NCBI GenBank assembly: GCA_951217055.1
Contig: OX578281.1
Coordinates: 33,781,036-33,845,035 of the forward strand
DNA: 64,000 bases
Direction: 5' to 3'
Source: Gerris lacustris
Lineage: Eukaryota > Arthropoda > Insecta > Hemiptera > Gerridae
Shown: positions 37,830-48,684 of the stretch, in pieces
Numbering within the stretch: position 1 is the first letter of the stretch
Layout: every line of letters begins with the position of its first letter
Translations under genes and position numbers: made by a program
The notes under the pieces: model-generated
Databases searched by the model: none
Told to the model about the DNA's origin: nothing
What the model saw: the letters and a program-made list of their open reading frames with translations, nothing else

Positions 37830-38290
37830 CTATGATCTTTACTGTTTTATAATATTTAAAATTTATATTGTTTTTCTTTAGAGATAAGTAGTAAAGAAGA
37901 AAGAATATTTGGGTTAAGAAAACTTATTTCTTTATATATATTATAAGAATTACAGGTTTCCCCAGATGAGAAAATGAATAACAAAGCTAGCCTTACCTCA
38001 AATAATACTCGACTTTCTCCTCTCAGTTTTTAACCCATACTTAAAATCAACTAAAAGTTTAGTTTTTGCCATTTCTATTTCATCCTCGACTTTTAGAGGA
38101 TGAGGAATAGATGAAAATGAAAGAAGGGTTTTTTTTTTTTCATTTTCATTTTAGGGAGACTCCTCTCCATAAGTGATATTTCTCAAGGATTTAAGCTTCA
38201 GGAAAAGCCTCTTTTACCTCAATTCTAATCAATTTAAAAAAAATATCATTCACTCCTGAGAAAAATTAACAAAGTGATATATTTTATAAG
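37830..38290. repeat. Duplicated block C (right copy)
   Basis: Partner of 31150-31720, same orientation. It carries an extra T-rich palindromic stretch (38107-38150, 'GATGAAAATGAAAG' and 'CATTTTCATTTTA'). Confidence 0.7.
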
Positions 38291-38635
38291 TGACTTTGTG
38301 GCAGAAGTCAACAAGAGCAATTTTAATATCCCAACCCTATTTCTTCTAGAAGACACCACGTTATTAAAATGAATTATTTCTTACTATATACTCTGAATGT
38401 GGAAACATACGCTATTAATTGTTAATTCATCCTTCTCGTAGGATGCTAATTCTATCAGATATTTAATCCCCTCTAATTTAATTTTATTAAGACTTCTAAA
38501 AACTAAAAATCATCAATTTTGTTAATCTCCATTTTAATTTCTGCATGCATGAATCGTTCAATAATTATTATTGAGTAAGGAAATTTAACTATAATAAAAA
38601 GAATTATTGATTGACTCTATACTCTTAATTGAAGC

Positions 38636-38990
38636 GAGCGTAAGCGAGCTTCTTACATTCAACGAAATATGCATCTTGTCTGCCTGTCTGTCTGTCTGTG
38701 TGTAACGTTTACGTGTCCGACGATAACTAGAGTAAAAGTTGACCGATTTGGTTGAAATTTGGTATACATCTTTCTTTAACTAATACTCAGTCTAAGTTCG
38801 TTGGACAGCGTTATCCGTCCAAGAGTTCGCGCGCAACGCTCGCGTAAGCGTGAGCTTCAAATGTAAAATTGGAATTTCAGGACGGTAAAAGATTCTATCA
38901 TCACCTATTCAATGAGACGAACATTTTTTACAAATAACATGTTTCAGTAAAACCAACCAATGAATTAATAAAGATCGCTAAAACTATTAA
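38636..38990 (+). repeat. Dispersed repeat sharing the internal part of R1 copy c
   Basis: Contains 'CTGTCTGTCTGTCTG', 'CGACGATAACTAGAGTAAA', 'GATTTGGTTGAAATTTGGTA', 'GCGCGCAACGCTCGCGTAAG' and 'TTCAAATGTAAAATTGGAAT', which align with 19930-20270. It lacks the R1 GCTTCCGAGCTTACC end; instead it starts with 'GAAGCGAGCGTAAGCGAGCTT'. This suggests copy c at 19797 is a mosaic of two families. Confidence 0.75.
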
Positions 38991-38994
38991 AGTG

Positions 38995-39880
38995 GACCTA
39001 AACGTTTAAAATAGAAAAAACAACGTTTTTACCGATATCTTACGTTCTAACGTAACTATTTTAATAAAACTTCCTGTACATAGTCTAAAGTACAATTGAA
39101 ACAAGTATGTAAAATTTCAACTTGATACAAGCAGTAGTATTTGAGTAATGAAGTGATACATTTATAATAATTGTTTAAAAGCTATTGCGGGTTTAGGTTT
39201 GTTTAGGAAGTAAAGCTTTGTACCGAGTACCCCCACTCTACTCCACACTGCCTTCTTCCACTTATCTTCAACTATGACATTCATCATGATTAACAAATTT
39301 TAATATTCAGTATTTTATTGCAATACGCTCGCTTCAATGATAGAGCCACGCGATGCCTGGTTTAAGCAATGGTGATATTATGCGCAGATGAATTGAAACA
39401 TTGCTTTCCTACCCATATCACACTTTACTACTACCCCTCTCTTGGGTAGTCTCTTTATCATTGATTATTCTCTGTCATTGCACACGCCATATAAAGAAGG
39501 TGTTTCTATTTCATGCAATATTTCTTCCTATATTTATTTTGATTAGGGTTCCTAGTAATTACTTGAACTACCTGAAGAATAAATTCCATTTTAAGTTTTA
39601 ATAATTCATAGTTCGCTAATCTTCATAGTCCCCACTGTTTAGAGTGTTTGTCGGTAATTTATACATTATTTTTGTCGCTTATTACTCTCTTGGATCTTGA
39701 GATAGTTCCGTTTAATCTTTATGTGGCCTTTACCCGGTTTAGGTGAATTAATTTTGATCCATTACTCTTTAAACTTTTAATTGCTTGCTCTTCTTAATTG
39801 CAGGGTTCTCCGGTTGAAGGCTGTGTATAATAGTTATATGGTAATATTTCAGATGGGGAGTGAGATATTAGATTCGTGCA
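38995..39880. other. AT-rich stretch with no gene found
   Basis: A 66-codon plus frame at 39401-39601 is hydrophobic but unremarkable and has no splice or start context I can defend. Confidence 0.4.
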
Positions 39881-40609
39881 AATAAGGGGTTTGTGAGAGA
39901 AAATTGGAACTTAAGAAAAGTTTGATGTGTAAATAGGGCTGAGTAGGTTTAAGCAGTAAGGTCCGTAGTCCTTGTAATTTGTCTGTGTAAAACCACCAAG
40001 CTGTGGGTTTGTTAAAGGCCATGGGTATCACCGAGGAAAAGCAAGGGCCAAAGGCTTTTCCAGAGCTTTAGCACTGTTGAGGAGGCTCCGGGCCCTTTTC
40101 CGACCGACCTACTAAATCCTTACCAATAAATTATACGGGAGGATAAACTCTCGGTGGAAACGTTACAACTGAGAAATCCACAACATTCACCATGATATTA
40201 AGCACCGTCCTCAGTCTGAGCAAGGTTAAGAATAATGAAAACAGGACCAAGTTTAGTCAGTTAACCACAGGTTTGAATTTGTTAAACCGTCTCAAATGAA
40301 CCAGGATTTTCGCCTCATTTTAAGGCAAATGCACTGTACTATATCTAGCTGAACTTTATAACCCGGGGAGTCTGTTAAAAGTTTTAGTAAAGGTCTAAAT
40401 TTTAGTTGAATGGAACTAGGTGTTCCAGTTAAATCAGCCTTGCATAAATTTTAACCCAAACCGAATTGAATCCCCTGAATTATGTTTTAGGTGCTTTAAC
40501 CTTTTCCGAAATAAACTTAGTTCATCCTATTTGAATTAACTAAAGAGAGTACCTTTGGTGTGGATAGTTGCAGATAATTATTTAAGCACGATTTCTTTCT
40601 TTGCAAATT

Positions 40610-40681
<72 letters not shown>
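39880..40681 (+). other. Possible retroposed block ending in a long poly-A tail
   Basis: About 700 bp of noticeably less AT-rich sequence ends in a poly-A run of more than 60 residues (about 40616-40681). No frame longer than 60 codons spans it and I recognise no RNA or protein. A poly-A of this length suggests insertion by reverse transcription (a LINE 3' end or a retrocopy of an unknown transcript). The 12 bases after the tail (TTAGCCTTAAAT) were not found upstream, so no target duplication supports it. Confidence 0.35.
40616..40681. repeat. Poly-A tract, over 60 nt
   Basis: The longest homopolymer in the window. The poly-Phe frame on the minus strand is its translation. Confidence 0.95.
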
Positions 40682-40684
<3 letters not shown>

Positions 40685-40867
40685 AGCCTTAAATACTCTA
40701 CACACTAAATTGAAACTTCACTAATCACGAGGAAGAATGTTTTCACCTAATCTTTGTTATATCAAATTAAAGTTTTGTCTGTACCTTGCTCAGAATTGCA
40801 ATTTTTATTTATTTCATACATTATACGAAAACCAAAACAGGCCTAAGTGCAAAAGCAATACTTTCTC

Positions 40868-41035
40868 ATAAAAAAAAAGAAAGTATTGCGATGGCGCGTA
40901 AAATCGATTTGGATAAATTTACAGATAAATTGAGGTCCTCTGAGTCCAAAAAAGTGGATTTTAAAAAAATTCTGTGTATCATCTGTCGTCTGTCTGTTGT
41001 CTGTCGGCACAAAACTATAGCTGAATGAAACCGAT
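40868..41035 (+). repeat. R2-family dispersed repeat, copy d
   Basis: Starts with an inverted pair ATACTTTCT...AGAAAGTAT (40858-40886), then 'GCGATGGCGCG', 'TTGAGGTCCTCTGAGTCCAA', 'TCTGTCGTCTGTCTGTTG'. The 3' half is missing. Confidence 0.8.
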
Positions 41036-42500
41036 AAATTTACGCAGTGGTATAAGCTAACATTTTGCTTATTTGGTTGGCTTGGTTTCATAGAAAAATA
41101 TTTAGTAGAACCAGAATTGTTAACAATTAAAAAAAAAAAAATCATTACAATGTCTCACTGATTTTTTACATCAAACTACTCTTGCTTTGTTTACGTTTGT
41201 ACAGTTAATATCGTAATATGTATACTGTTGATGTTTTCATGGTTTTTCTTAAAAAAATACATATTTCATTCTGAACAAATTTGATTGCATTTACTTTTGT
41301 TGTTTTCTACTGCTATATAACTCTTGATATTTGGGGTTTCTTTATTGGGCCTAATAATGAAATGGAGGATAATTTTAATGTAATATATAGCCTCATAACT
41401 GTGATTCTTAATAATGAAATTACTGGTTTATAATTCTTGATTCTTTTCTATGAAGTTTTGGAAACGCAACTATTAAGACGTTTCGTAACTTTCTTTATCG
41501 AATACATTAAACCTGCATACAAATTATAATTGAACTATGCACTTACATTTTAATCGAAATTACTTATAAAATAAAATTATATTTTTCTTTTATTGATTTT
41601 ATAGAACTCATGATTTCTAAAGAACTGAATTTTATTGATAATAATTATACATCTACTTAAATTTATATGAAATATTGTAGTTGGCTTAAAATTATTCATT
41701 GGCGCGTAAGATACTTTCACCCTATCACAATACCATTTAATAAATAATAATGGCTAAAGTTAAATGCTGCTTAATAGTTGCATACTCGATGAAGTCACAC
41801 TTATTAAAATTTGTAAACTAAAATATTATTTAGTCCTTGAAACAAATAATATATATTCAAGCAGGTGTGATTTACCTATGAACTTAGCTTCAGCTCAATA
41901 TTATATTTTCACTATTCAAAAAACTTTGATTACAGATTTATGGCTCAAAAAACTTACTTGATTCATTATTATTATTTTAGAAATAAGTTCCTGGTCAATA
42001 TAAGCGTGATAAATCAAATTCATACATATTCTTTATTTACTTCTACCTACTTGCTAATTTGCACACATTTATATGTGTATATATATATATATATTTATTT
42101 ATTTATTTGCAACAGGTACATGTCTCGGGCTGCTGTAGAATGGAAAATGGCCTTGGCCGTGACTCTCCTACGCCTGTATATTTAAAATATGTGTCTGTAC
42201 ACTTATACTGCTTCCTATTCGAATGAATCATTGAACTTGAACAATAATAATTAATTATACTTAGTGTTGCTACATGATTTAATCTTATTGCAATATAATT
42301 TAAATATAATTTATTTTACCGGCACTATGTGTCGGAAACAGCCTTTAATATCTGCATATCAATGTGGAGAATGATTTCTTCGTATTCTATAAATCTGGAT
42401 CTACACTAATAAAATGTTTAGTTTTTTGTTGAATTTACTGTGCGGCGGAACTATTTACGACAAAAATTGCTTGCGAGTCTGCAAGAAAGTGAGACATTTT
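41036..42500. other. AT-rich stretch with no gene found
   Basis: Includes a short TA/TTTA run near 42077-42106. A patch at 42117-42175 is GC-richer (TCTCGGGCTGCTGTAGAATG) but unidentified. Confidence 0.45.
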
Positions 42501-42540
42501 CATGTAAAGCTTTTTTCTGTCGTTTTTTGGTAACGCTTGT

Positions 42541-43160
42541 GTAACGCTTTTTGGTAACACTTTTCAAGTTTATGTGCCAAAGTAAAGACATGAAAATGTA
42601 AAAATTCGAGCGTGCAGATTCTTGCGTTTGTAAATTAGGAATTAAATCGAACATATGTATAGTGCACGAAGAAAGAGTGTACTTTTCTTCTTTTCCAGAT
42701 TATTAAGAAGTAATCTCTTAGCTTCATCACCTATATTTTTATAATAAATGCAAACAATTATAGTATAACAAAAATAAAAAATAATAATATAAAAAAAAAA
42801 ATTTATGTATATAAGTTTATTAGGAATAAAATTCTAAGGGCTATGGCGTTTGTCCGATGCAAATCGGAGCAGTAGAACAGTAGTTATAGTTTGGGGGGAC
42901 GCTGGGGTGCGCGAGCGACAACTGGAGCAGTAGCGAGAAGCGAAGGGAGTGAGTCGTGGAACAGGTAGCCGATCGGGAGGGCAGGGGTGGGAAGGCCCTA
43001 CCAAGCACAGTAGGGGGAGACACTATTATACTGTGAGCGGGCAGACTCGATAGAACACCTCCTATATCCTCCTAACGCCCTGTTACTCCTGTAACGCTTT
43101 TTGGTCTAGTTTTTTGGTAATGCTTTTCGAGTTTGAGACATGAAAATGTCAAAAATTACC
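42541..43160. repeat. GC-rich island bracketed by direct repeats
   Basis: The direct repeats GTAACGCTTTTTGGT at 42541 and 43091 are followed on both sides by 'CTTTTC.AGTTT' and 'GACATGAAAATGT.AAAAATT'. Between them, 42841-43070 is strikingly GC-rich for this window, with 'GAGCAGTAG' twice, 'GCGAGAAGCGAAGGGAG' and several CpG. A 60-codon minus frame there (Ser/Pro/Leu-rich) is not convincing as a protein. The island may be an insertion or part of the transposon to its right. Confidence 0.5.
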
Positions 43161-43307
43161 GCAGTCAATAAATTTATTTTCAAAGCATTCACACTGCCGC
43201 GAACCACATTTAACACACACAGCCCGCAAAAGTTCATAATGTCCTTCAATAAATTTGGTTAATTTTTCTCTAAAAAAGTCTTTTATACAAACCGCATACA
43301 ATATTGG
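43149..43307 (-). pseudogene. Cys-rich C-terminal fragment of an unidentified transposon gene
   Basis: An open minus frame of 52 codons ends at a TGA. It reads FFREKLTKFIEGHYELLRAV followed by a Cys-rich end with spacing C-x2-C-x5-C-x-C and a further Cys near the terminus (CVKCGSRQCECF...DCGNF). Such clustered cysteines could bind zinc, but no named domain fits. It lies about 100 bp downstream (in its own direction) of the N-terminal fragment at 43530-43390, and splice-like or deleted sequence separates the two. I infer that both belonged to one gene of the repeat copied at 58435-59040. Confidence 0.35.
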
Positions 43308-43389
43308 CTAGATTCCGAAAGATTTGAGATTGCACAATATGGCGTCGATGTATGATAATTATATGCAATTTAGTGGATTTGCTTGCCTC

Positions 43390-43790
43390 ATCGGATTTGT
43401 CTGTAATTACGTTAGTATTTCTCTTTTGATAAAAGATGATATTAATTCATTAGTTGTATTTTGTGCCGAATAAATTATTACGGGAGGCCTATTATTCTCC
43501 TCATTTTCGTCATAATCACTTAAATCCTCATTGTTTTTCACTGAAAACTCGATTTAAACAGTTACTTTAATTAAAACAACAGCAAATTAGTTTTGTTAAA
43601 TCTAAACAAACTCCCATATCGTGCCTTAAGGTGAAGAATTCTTCTTTTTTACTGCAGTAGGGCGGAAAAAAAGAAGAATTATGAAACGCGCATGCACAAT
43701 GAATACAACTACGTAAAGAATCACTTTCTACGCATCTAAACAGAGATACAATGTTTATATTTCGTATCAATCTTAGATAAAATATAATTT
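43390..43790 (-). mobile_element. Transposon-like repeat with N-terminal gene fragment, copy 1
   Basis: Aligns along its length with 58660-59040. The upstream part shares 'ACGCATCTAAACA.AGATA', 'AAAGAATCACTTTCTACGCA' and 'CAGCAAATTAGTTTTGTTAA'. The coding part reads DYDENEENNRPPVIIYSAQN then TTNELISSF, against DFDKNVENNTPPEIINSAKN then TTNDLMPSL in the other copy. Conserved protein with scattered third-base changes suggests it once encoded a protein. Relative to copy 2, copy 1 has lost one base right after the ATG, so the frame is broken at its start. A short inverted pair ('GAAGAATTCTTCTTTTTTAC' against 'AAAAAAGAAGAATTA') sits upstream. Confidence 0.6.
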
Positions 43791-43893
43791 AGCATTGAAT
43801 CACACTGTTTAAAATATAGTGAAACAGTGGTTAAGTTAATCATATTTTTTACTTATTAATTTACTAAACGATTTCTTTTTTTGTTTGTTTTAG

Positions 43894-44002
43894 TGAAAAT
43901 GTAACGGAGCTGGCTGAAGCAGAAAGGTTAGAGAAACTGCTTGGAGATGGTCAAGAATTGCCTTTTATCGAGACTAAATCATTTAGAGCAACAGTACCAC
44001 AG
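43894..44002 (+). CDS. MFS sugar transporter, upstream coding exon
   Basis: A 109-bp exon. It is preceded by a strong T-rich acceptor ending TTTAG (to 43893) and followed by the donor GTAATT. The first base completes a codon split with an exon upstream; then 36 codons follow, beginning ENVTELAEAERLEKLLGDGQ and ending RATVPQ. This is a hydrophilic, acidic cytoplasmic N-terminal tail. It ends on a codon border and joins in frame with the exon at 46974, whose product starts directly with a membrane helix, just as in Tret1/GLUT-type facilitators (N-tail, then 'QVLAT...' into helix 1). The exon upstream with the start codon was not located. Known family role: facilitated uptake of sugars such as trehalose or glucose at the plasma membrane. 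Function is inferred from the N-terminus only. Confidence 0.72.
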
Positions 44003-44959
44003 GTAATTTTAATTTTACTTGTTCGTCTATTATCATATTTAAATGTTTACGCTGAATTATATTTTCGGCATTAATAAACTATCAGTTTTAATGACACTAA
44101 GCTTAGGTTATTATAGGATGAAGAATATAATGAATCCGAAATTCTGTAACTACCATGTATATAAAAGTTTATGCCTCACAAGGAACTAACATTTTCTCGA
44201 TTTCATAGCCTTCGGGATAAATTTAGGTTCAACCACCCGGATAAGAATAACAAAATATAAATACGACCATCTTGACTCAAAGTTATTACCTTTCAAACAT
44301 AAGCAAAAAGGAAACTTCTTATTGTTAACCTTTTACTAAAATAATATGTTATTAATATAAATAAATTAGTATTCATGTACATTATTAAACTTCGCTAACT
44401 GTTAATTTTATTTCAGAATTTTTCAGAGTGTAAGATACCTCAGTGTAAAATATAAAGTAAAAAACCGCCTTTCCATACTAAATTTATTAACCAAAAATTA
44501 GTGAATATAAATAAAAATGTATACAACTTATTTCAACTAGAACACACATTCATATATAAAATACTATTAGATAATAAAATACAAAAATAAATAAAAATTA
44601 ATTATAAAATGTGTAAAATGTTATATTTGGTAATCCCTACGATTTGCAGGTATTTCTTTGAAGTCTGTTGAGGATAAAAATGTAGTTAATATTTCGTCCA
44701 CACCTCTACACGCTCCAGTTTTTCTTCTTTGCATTTTTTTTTTACGAGTTAACCAAAATGCATAAATATCTCACTCATATTTATATAATAACACTAAAAC
44801 AAACTTCTGCTCTAATTCACTACGTTCTTGGCTACTATATATATAAAAAAAAATCGATTGGACAAAATCGAACGAAACTTTTTCGTTTACATGGGTAACA
44901 TCTAATTCAATCAATTTATAATAAAATATATTTAAATAGTGTAAATTTGTTTTCTCGTA

Positions 44960-45110
44960 TTTTCAATAGCGTTCCTGGGGGAGTAGCGCACCTAAAATTT
45001 AAATTTTGGAGCTAAAATTAAATTATGGATTTCACCTCGGGGTCCGGGGTATGATTTTTGTGAACTTGTATGCAAATTTCATAAGTATAAACTGGGCTTA
45101 GTTTGTGAGT
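44960..45110 (-). repeat. R2-family dispersed repeat, copy e
   Basis: Reversed copy with 'GGGGGAGTAGCGC', 'TTTGGAGCTAAAATT', 'TTCACCTCGGGGTC', and 'GCAAATTTCAT'. It lies inside the transporter intron. Confidence 0.75.
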
Positions 45111-45178
45111 GAAGCTATTATGAGTGCTGATTTTTTTTCGTTATTAGCACCAAAATTTTACACAAAAAAATGTCCTCT

Positions 45179-45205
45179 CCCCCCCCCCCCCCCCCCCCCC
45201 CCCCC
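45179..45205. repeat. Poly-C tract, 27 nt
   Basis: The longest C run in the window. Confidence 0.97.
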
Positions 45206-46500
45206 AACCATTCTATAGCGGCTTGTCCAACATTTTTGAAATAATTCATGCAAATAAATAATGGTAAGACAATGAAATTTTTTTTTTTTTTACTGCCGAT
45301 AAAAAAAATTGTGACTCCATGGGACATTGAACCAGGGACATCAACTCTACTCACTTTAATCTACACTATTTTTGGGGGGTGTTTGTAGCCGTACATTTAA
45401 ATTTGTTTCTTTTTTTTATTTTCATATCGGGCGGGATGGGGAAATGCTAAAATGTTATTTCAGTGTATAAATTTGAGTAAAGCATCTATTACATCTATAC
45501 AGGTAAATTAATTTTAAAAGTTGCTTGTAACAAATAATCAAAAGCTTTAAAATAATAGACTACCTAATAGAAATCCTGTAAGCGTTCACTTTGAATCGGA
45601 GAATTGGCACCTCTAATCAACGCAAATGTTCAGTTATCAATGGATTCTTAAGTAAAAACGTTTGTAAATCCAACTTGGTTTCTGTGTAATTGATTTTCCA
45701 ATAGACTCTACCCGTTCAAATTACACAATCTAGCAGCTCTCGCTCCTAATCTCTAAATTTAAATTACCTCACACAAGATTTCAATTAATTCACTTCAATT
45801 AACATCGACGATGTCTGGAGCCAGAATGCATCCTGATTTAGACAGCACATTTGAATTTCTGCATATTATAATTTGAATTCAAATTTGTAAAAAAATTAAA
45901 ATGCACTGTCATGTTTCCTTTAATCCTTATCTTATTGCTTAATCTATATTTTGTTTTACTTATACTAGTCTTCAGGTGGGTTAGCGGATCCGGGCGCGTA
46001 TTCGGCTATATTGTTAACAATATATTGATCAAACGTTGTAGCTGGTTTACCCCTCACCGTTCAGTCAGGTGTCGGGTTGTAAACAAAACAAAGGCGATTC
46101 ATTTGTTTATCTACTGTTCTGAAGGGATAATTCCCGCTGTGAAACGTTTTCTTATGATTTAACAATTAACTGAAGTCTATATTCGACCTTCTTCAAAATC
46201 AGCAATGAAATTCGATAGAGAGACGAGAGACATGTCCGTTTGTATCAGCCCATAAGACAATAAAGCCTCATCCAAATTACCGAAACGAACATTGGTCCCT
46301 CCGAGCGTGCCTTGTCTCAAATGCGCAGACACACTTTAGAATAGGCATGCGTGAGACCAATGCTCGGCTCGTTTCCTCTGTTCAGTTCGGCAGTCTGGAC
46401 GTGGCTTAAATTTCCAGATTTATATGGAGAAATTTTAGTGATAATATTCAGGAATTTAACAACCACGACCACTGACAGCTGAGTGACGTTAGAATACATT

Positions 46501-46687
46501 AAGGCCCGTTTAAACGCTCAAGCTATTTGCACAAACCTGGCTTGTACAAGCCAGTTTGTGCAAGTAAATCGTTGCGTGTAAACACGGGCATGAAGTTTAC
46601 GCAAGCCAAACTGAATGTCTATTTCATTCAAGCCATTTGCACAAAACTGGCTTGCGCAAATGGCTTGAGCGTGTAAATCGTGCTTTA
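46501..46687. mobile_element. 187-bp MITE-like fold-back element
   Basis: The left end AAGGCCCGTTTAAACGCTCA plus 'AGCTATTTGC' matches the reverse complement of the right end, AAAGCACGATTTACACGCTCA plus 'AGCCATTTGC', over about 30 bp with a few mismatches. Inside are an 18-bp perfect palindrome CTGGCTTGTACAAGCCAG (46537-46554) and further inverted copies of GGCTTG/CAAGCC. Target duplication is unclear (TTA-type at best). No coding capacity. Confidence 0.65.
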
Positions 46688-46973
46688 CAAGATCTAATGT
46701 GACGGAAACTAAAAAGTAGAAAATAATATTCTATTAAAAAAAAGTAAAACCACGCTTTTATAAAACATGCACTAAATAGGAGAAACTCATTTTTTTTACA
46801 TCACCCCCTTCTCATATTAAACCTAAGGATTTGTTTTTAGTTTAATTCAACCGATATTATATGTTTTAGGAGTAGCATAATAGGTCCAGTATTTGCAGCA
46901 AATTATATAAATATAAGCCACTGATAATATAATCTAACTCAATATCTCAATTTAAACAACTATGTTGTGCTAG

Positions 46974-47115
46974 GTGCTGGCAACATGGGCGCAGAGTCTT
47001 CTGCTGTTATCCTTAGGTATGATGATCAACACACCAACTGTGGTCGTTGGAGCACTGCTTCACAATACTAAGGAGAACGAGATTAGCCTTTCTGAGAAGG
47101 GAGCTGCTTGGTTCA
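46974..47115 (+). CDS. MFS sugar transporter, exon with first membrane helix
   Basis: A 142-bp exon between GTGCTAG (acceptor) and GTAAGT (donor). It encodes 47 codons plus one base: VLATWAQSLLLLSLGMMINT, then PTVVVGALLHNTKENEISLS, then EKGAAWF. The first 30 residues form transmembrane helix 1 of a sugar porter. The following polar loop and the 'W-[FVI]-S' before helix 2 match the arthropod Tret1-like group (known pattern: 'S.....ASW.GS'). The exon ends in phase 1, so a Ser codon (A|GT) at the junction is expected. The gene continues beyond, but exons for helices 2-12 with motifs such as 'GR[RK]' or 'PESPRWL' were not found downstream, implying introns of many kilobases. Substrate cannot be told from this part. 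Confidence 0.78.
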
Positions 47116-48230
47116 GTAAGTAATAACTATAATTTTCATTATTTGAATATTTTCCATTTTTATGTCAGTTTTATCAATGCTTTTTTCCAAACTAATAATC
47201 GGTATTCTCTGTAATTGACTAACGAACTCAAATCAAACAACTACTGAACTATTGATTGTTTGTGATTGTTAAGTAGGTATATCTCACATTCAAGAGGTCC
47301 GAGTTTTAGTGATAAAGAATTATTATATCGTAATGATACAAAATTACTTTTTCTCTATTACTCAAAATAATCATATAAAACCTTAATCCAGCCCATCAAG
47401 ATTTTGTTATGAATCGTAAAGACGTTTTTTCATACAATTTCAATTTTAATAGCTAAATAGTTTATTAATTATTTTCTTATTTGATTTTTCTAAAGGATTT
47501 TTAAAATAGGCCTGAAGTATCAAATTGGCCACTCATAAGAACTATTACTGTTTCTCAATAATAAAATGAAACAATATTACTAATACAAAATTAGCATGGT
47601 TAATATTTCGAATAATTACTTTAGTTAATTATTCATAATAAATAAATGCAACATTTCATCAGAAACAATTAGGAGTTCTTTTAAGATTCACAAAAACTTT
47701 CCTAACTACTGGAATTTATAACTTCAGACATACTTCCAAATCAAGTATATATGCACAGTACCATCCTCCTTATATAGTATAGTAGTATAGGAGGATAGTA
47801 CTCGTAGTATTGTAATATATTAGTATACTAGTATAGTGGTATAGTAGTAACCTGGGACTACGCGTAAGCTACCGGTGTATAATTAAGAAAAATAAAACAA
47901 TATAAAATTAATTCTTAAATCTATAAAAAGCATTACAAACTAATCATATATAGCATTACGATATTTTATTTAACTTGACTTAATTTCTGTTTCTCCATGT
48001 GGAATTGTGGACCATAGGCCTGAAGAAAATTCTTTCCATTCAGTTCATGCAGTGGCTTTGCTATTAGTTTTTTTTATTTAAGGGACACATCAATTGATAG
48101 ATAATAAAATAAAATAAATTGGATATCTCTAAAATAAGTGATAGTTCTTACCTTAAATTCTTTAAACCTATATAAATTATCCAATAAGACAACGAGAGGC
48201 TGACCAATTTTTCCAGGATTCTCTTCTGGG
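47116..48230 (+). other. Intronic AT-rich stretch
   Basis: Starts with the donor GTAAGT. A TAGTATAG-rich simple region lies near 47775-47850. No exon recognised. Confidence 0.5.
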
Positions 48231-48684
48231 AAATGGGAAAAAATAAGGATAAAATTGGAGATATAATTTATCTTAAAACTGGTCTCAGAAGTTTTGACAA
48301 GCCCTTAAACCCACAGAAACCCGGGTAAAAGATTCGTCGGTTAAGGGCCTATAAGGAAACGGTTATCAGAAAAACTATAGAGAAAGGAGCCCTGGCGGTC
48401 TCAGTGCCGAGGTAACGCTGGAGATGAAGGAGAAGCTAACCACCTTCAGACATTGATTTAGTGGTCTCCGGAAACTCTCGACGAGAGAGTTCTACTCTCA
48501 GGACCGTATGGAGTCTTATACAATGGAATACGTCTACGTAGAGTCTATCTATCTTTAGTACCACCTGGAATTCAGGTGGTTATCGTTTCTTACGAGAATT
48601 GCGATAAAACTTTATTTTTTGCTTCCAATAGTATTGGTAAACCAAATACCTTTTTTATGGACGAAGTAAAAGGAAGAAAATTTG

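Larger units (their letters stand above)
44003..46973 (+). other. Intron of the transporter gene
   Basis: About 2.97 kb, phase 0, GTAATT...GTGCTAG. It contains a reversed R2 copy (44960-45110), a poly-C of 27 (45179-45205), a MITE (46501-46687), a possible tRNA-like B box on the minus strand (GGTTCAATGTCCC near 45323-45335), and no further exon that I can see. A plus frame at 45911-46162 (83 codons) begins hydrophobic but is not recognisable. Confidence 0.7.

Noticed and set aside
40517..40705. Poly-Phe frame
   Set aside because: Antisense of the long poly-A tract.
42841..43023. 60-codon minus frame in the GC-rich island
   Set aside because: Simple Ser/Pro/Leu composition from GC-rich DNA and no homology that I can recognise.
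45118..45354. Gly-rich minus frame
   Set aside because: Caused by the 27-nt poly-C. The GGTTCAATGTCCC within it resembles a tRNA B box, but no A box or stem was found.
45911..46162. 83-codon frame with hydrophobic start
   Set aside because: No recognisable domain, no splice support, sits within the transporter intron; most likely chance.
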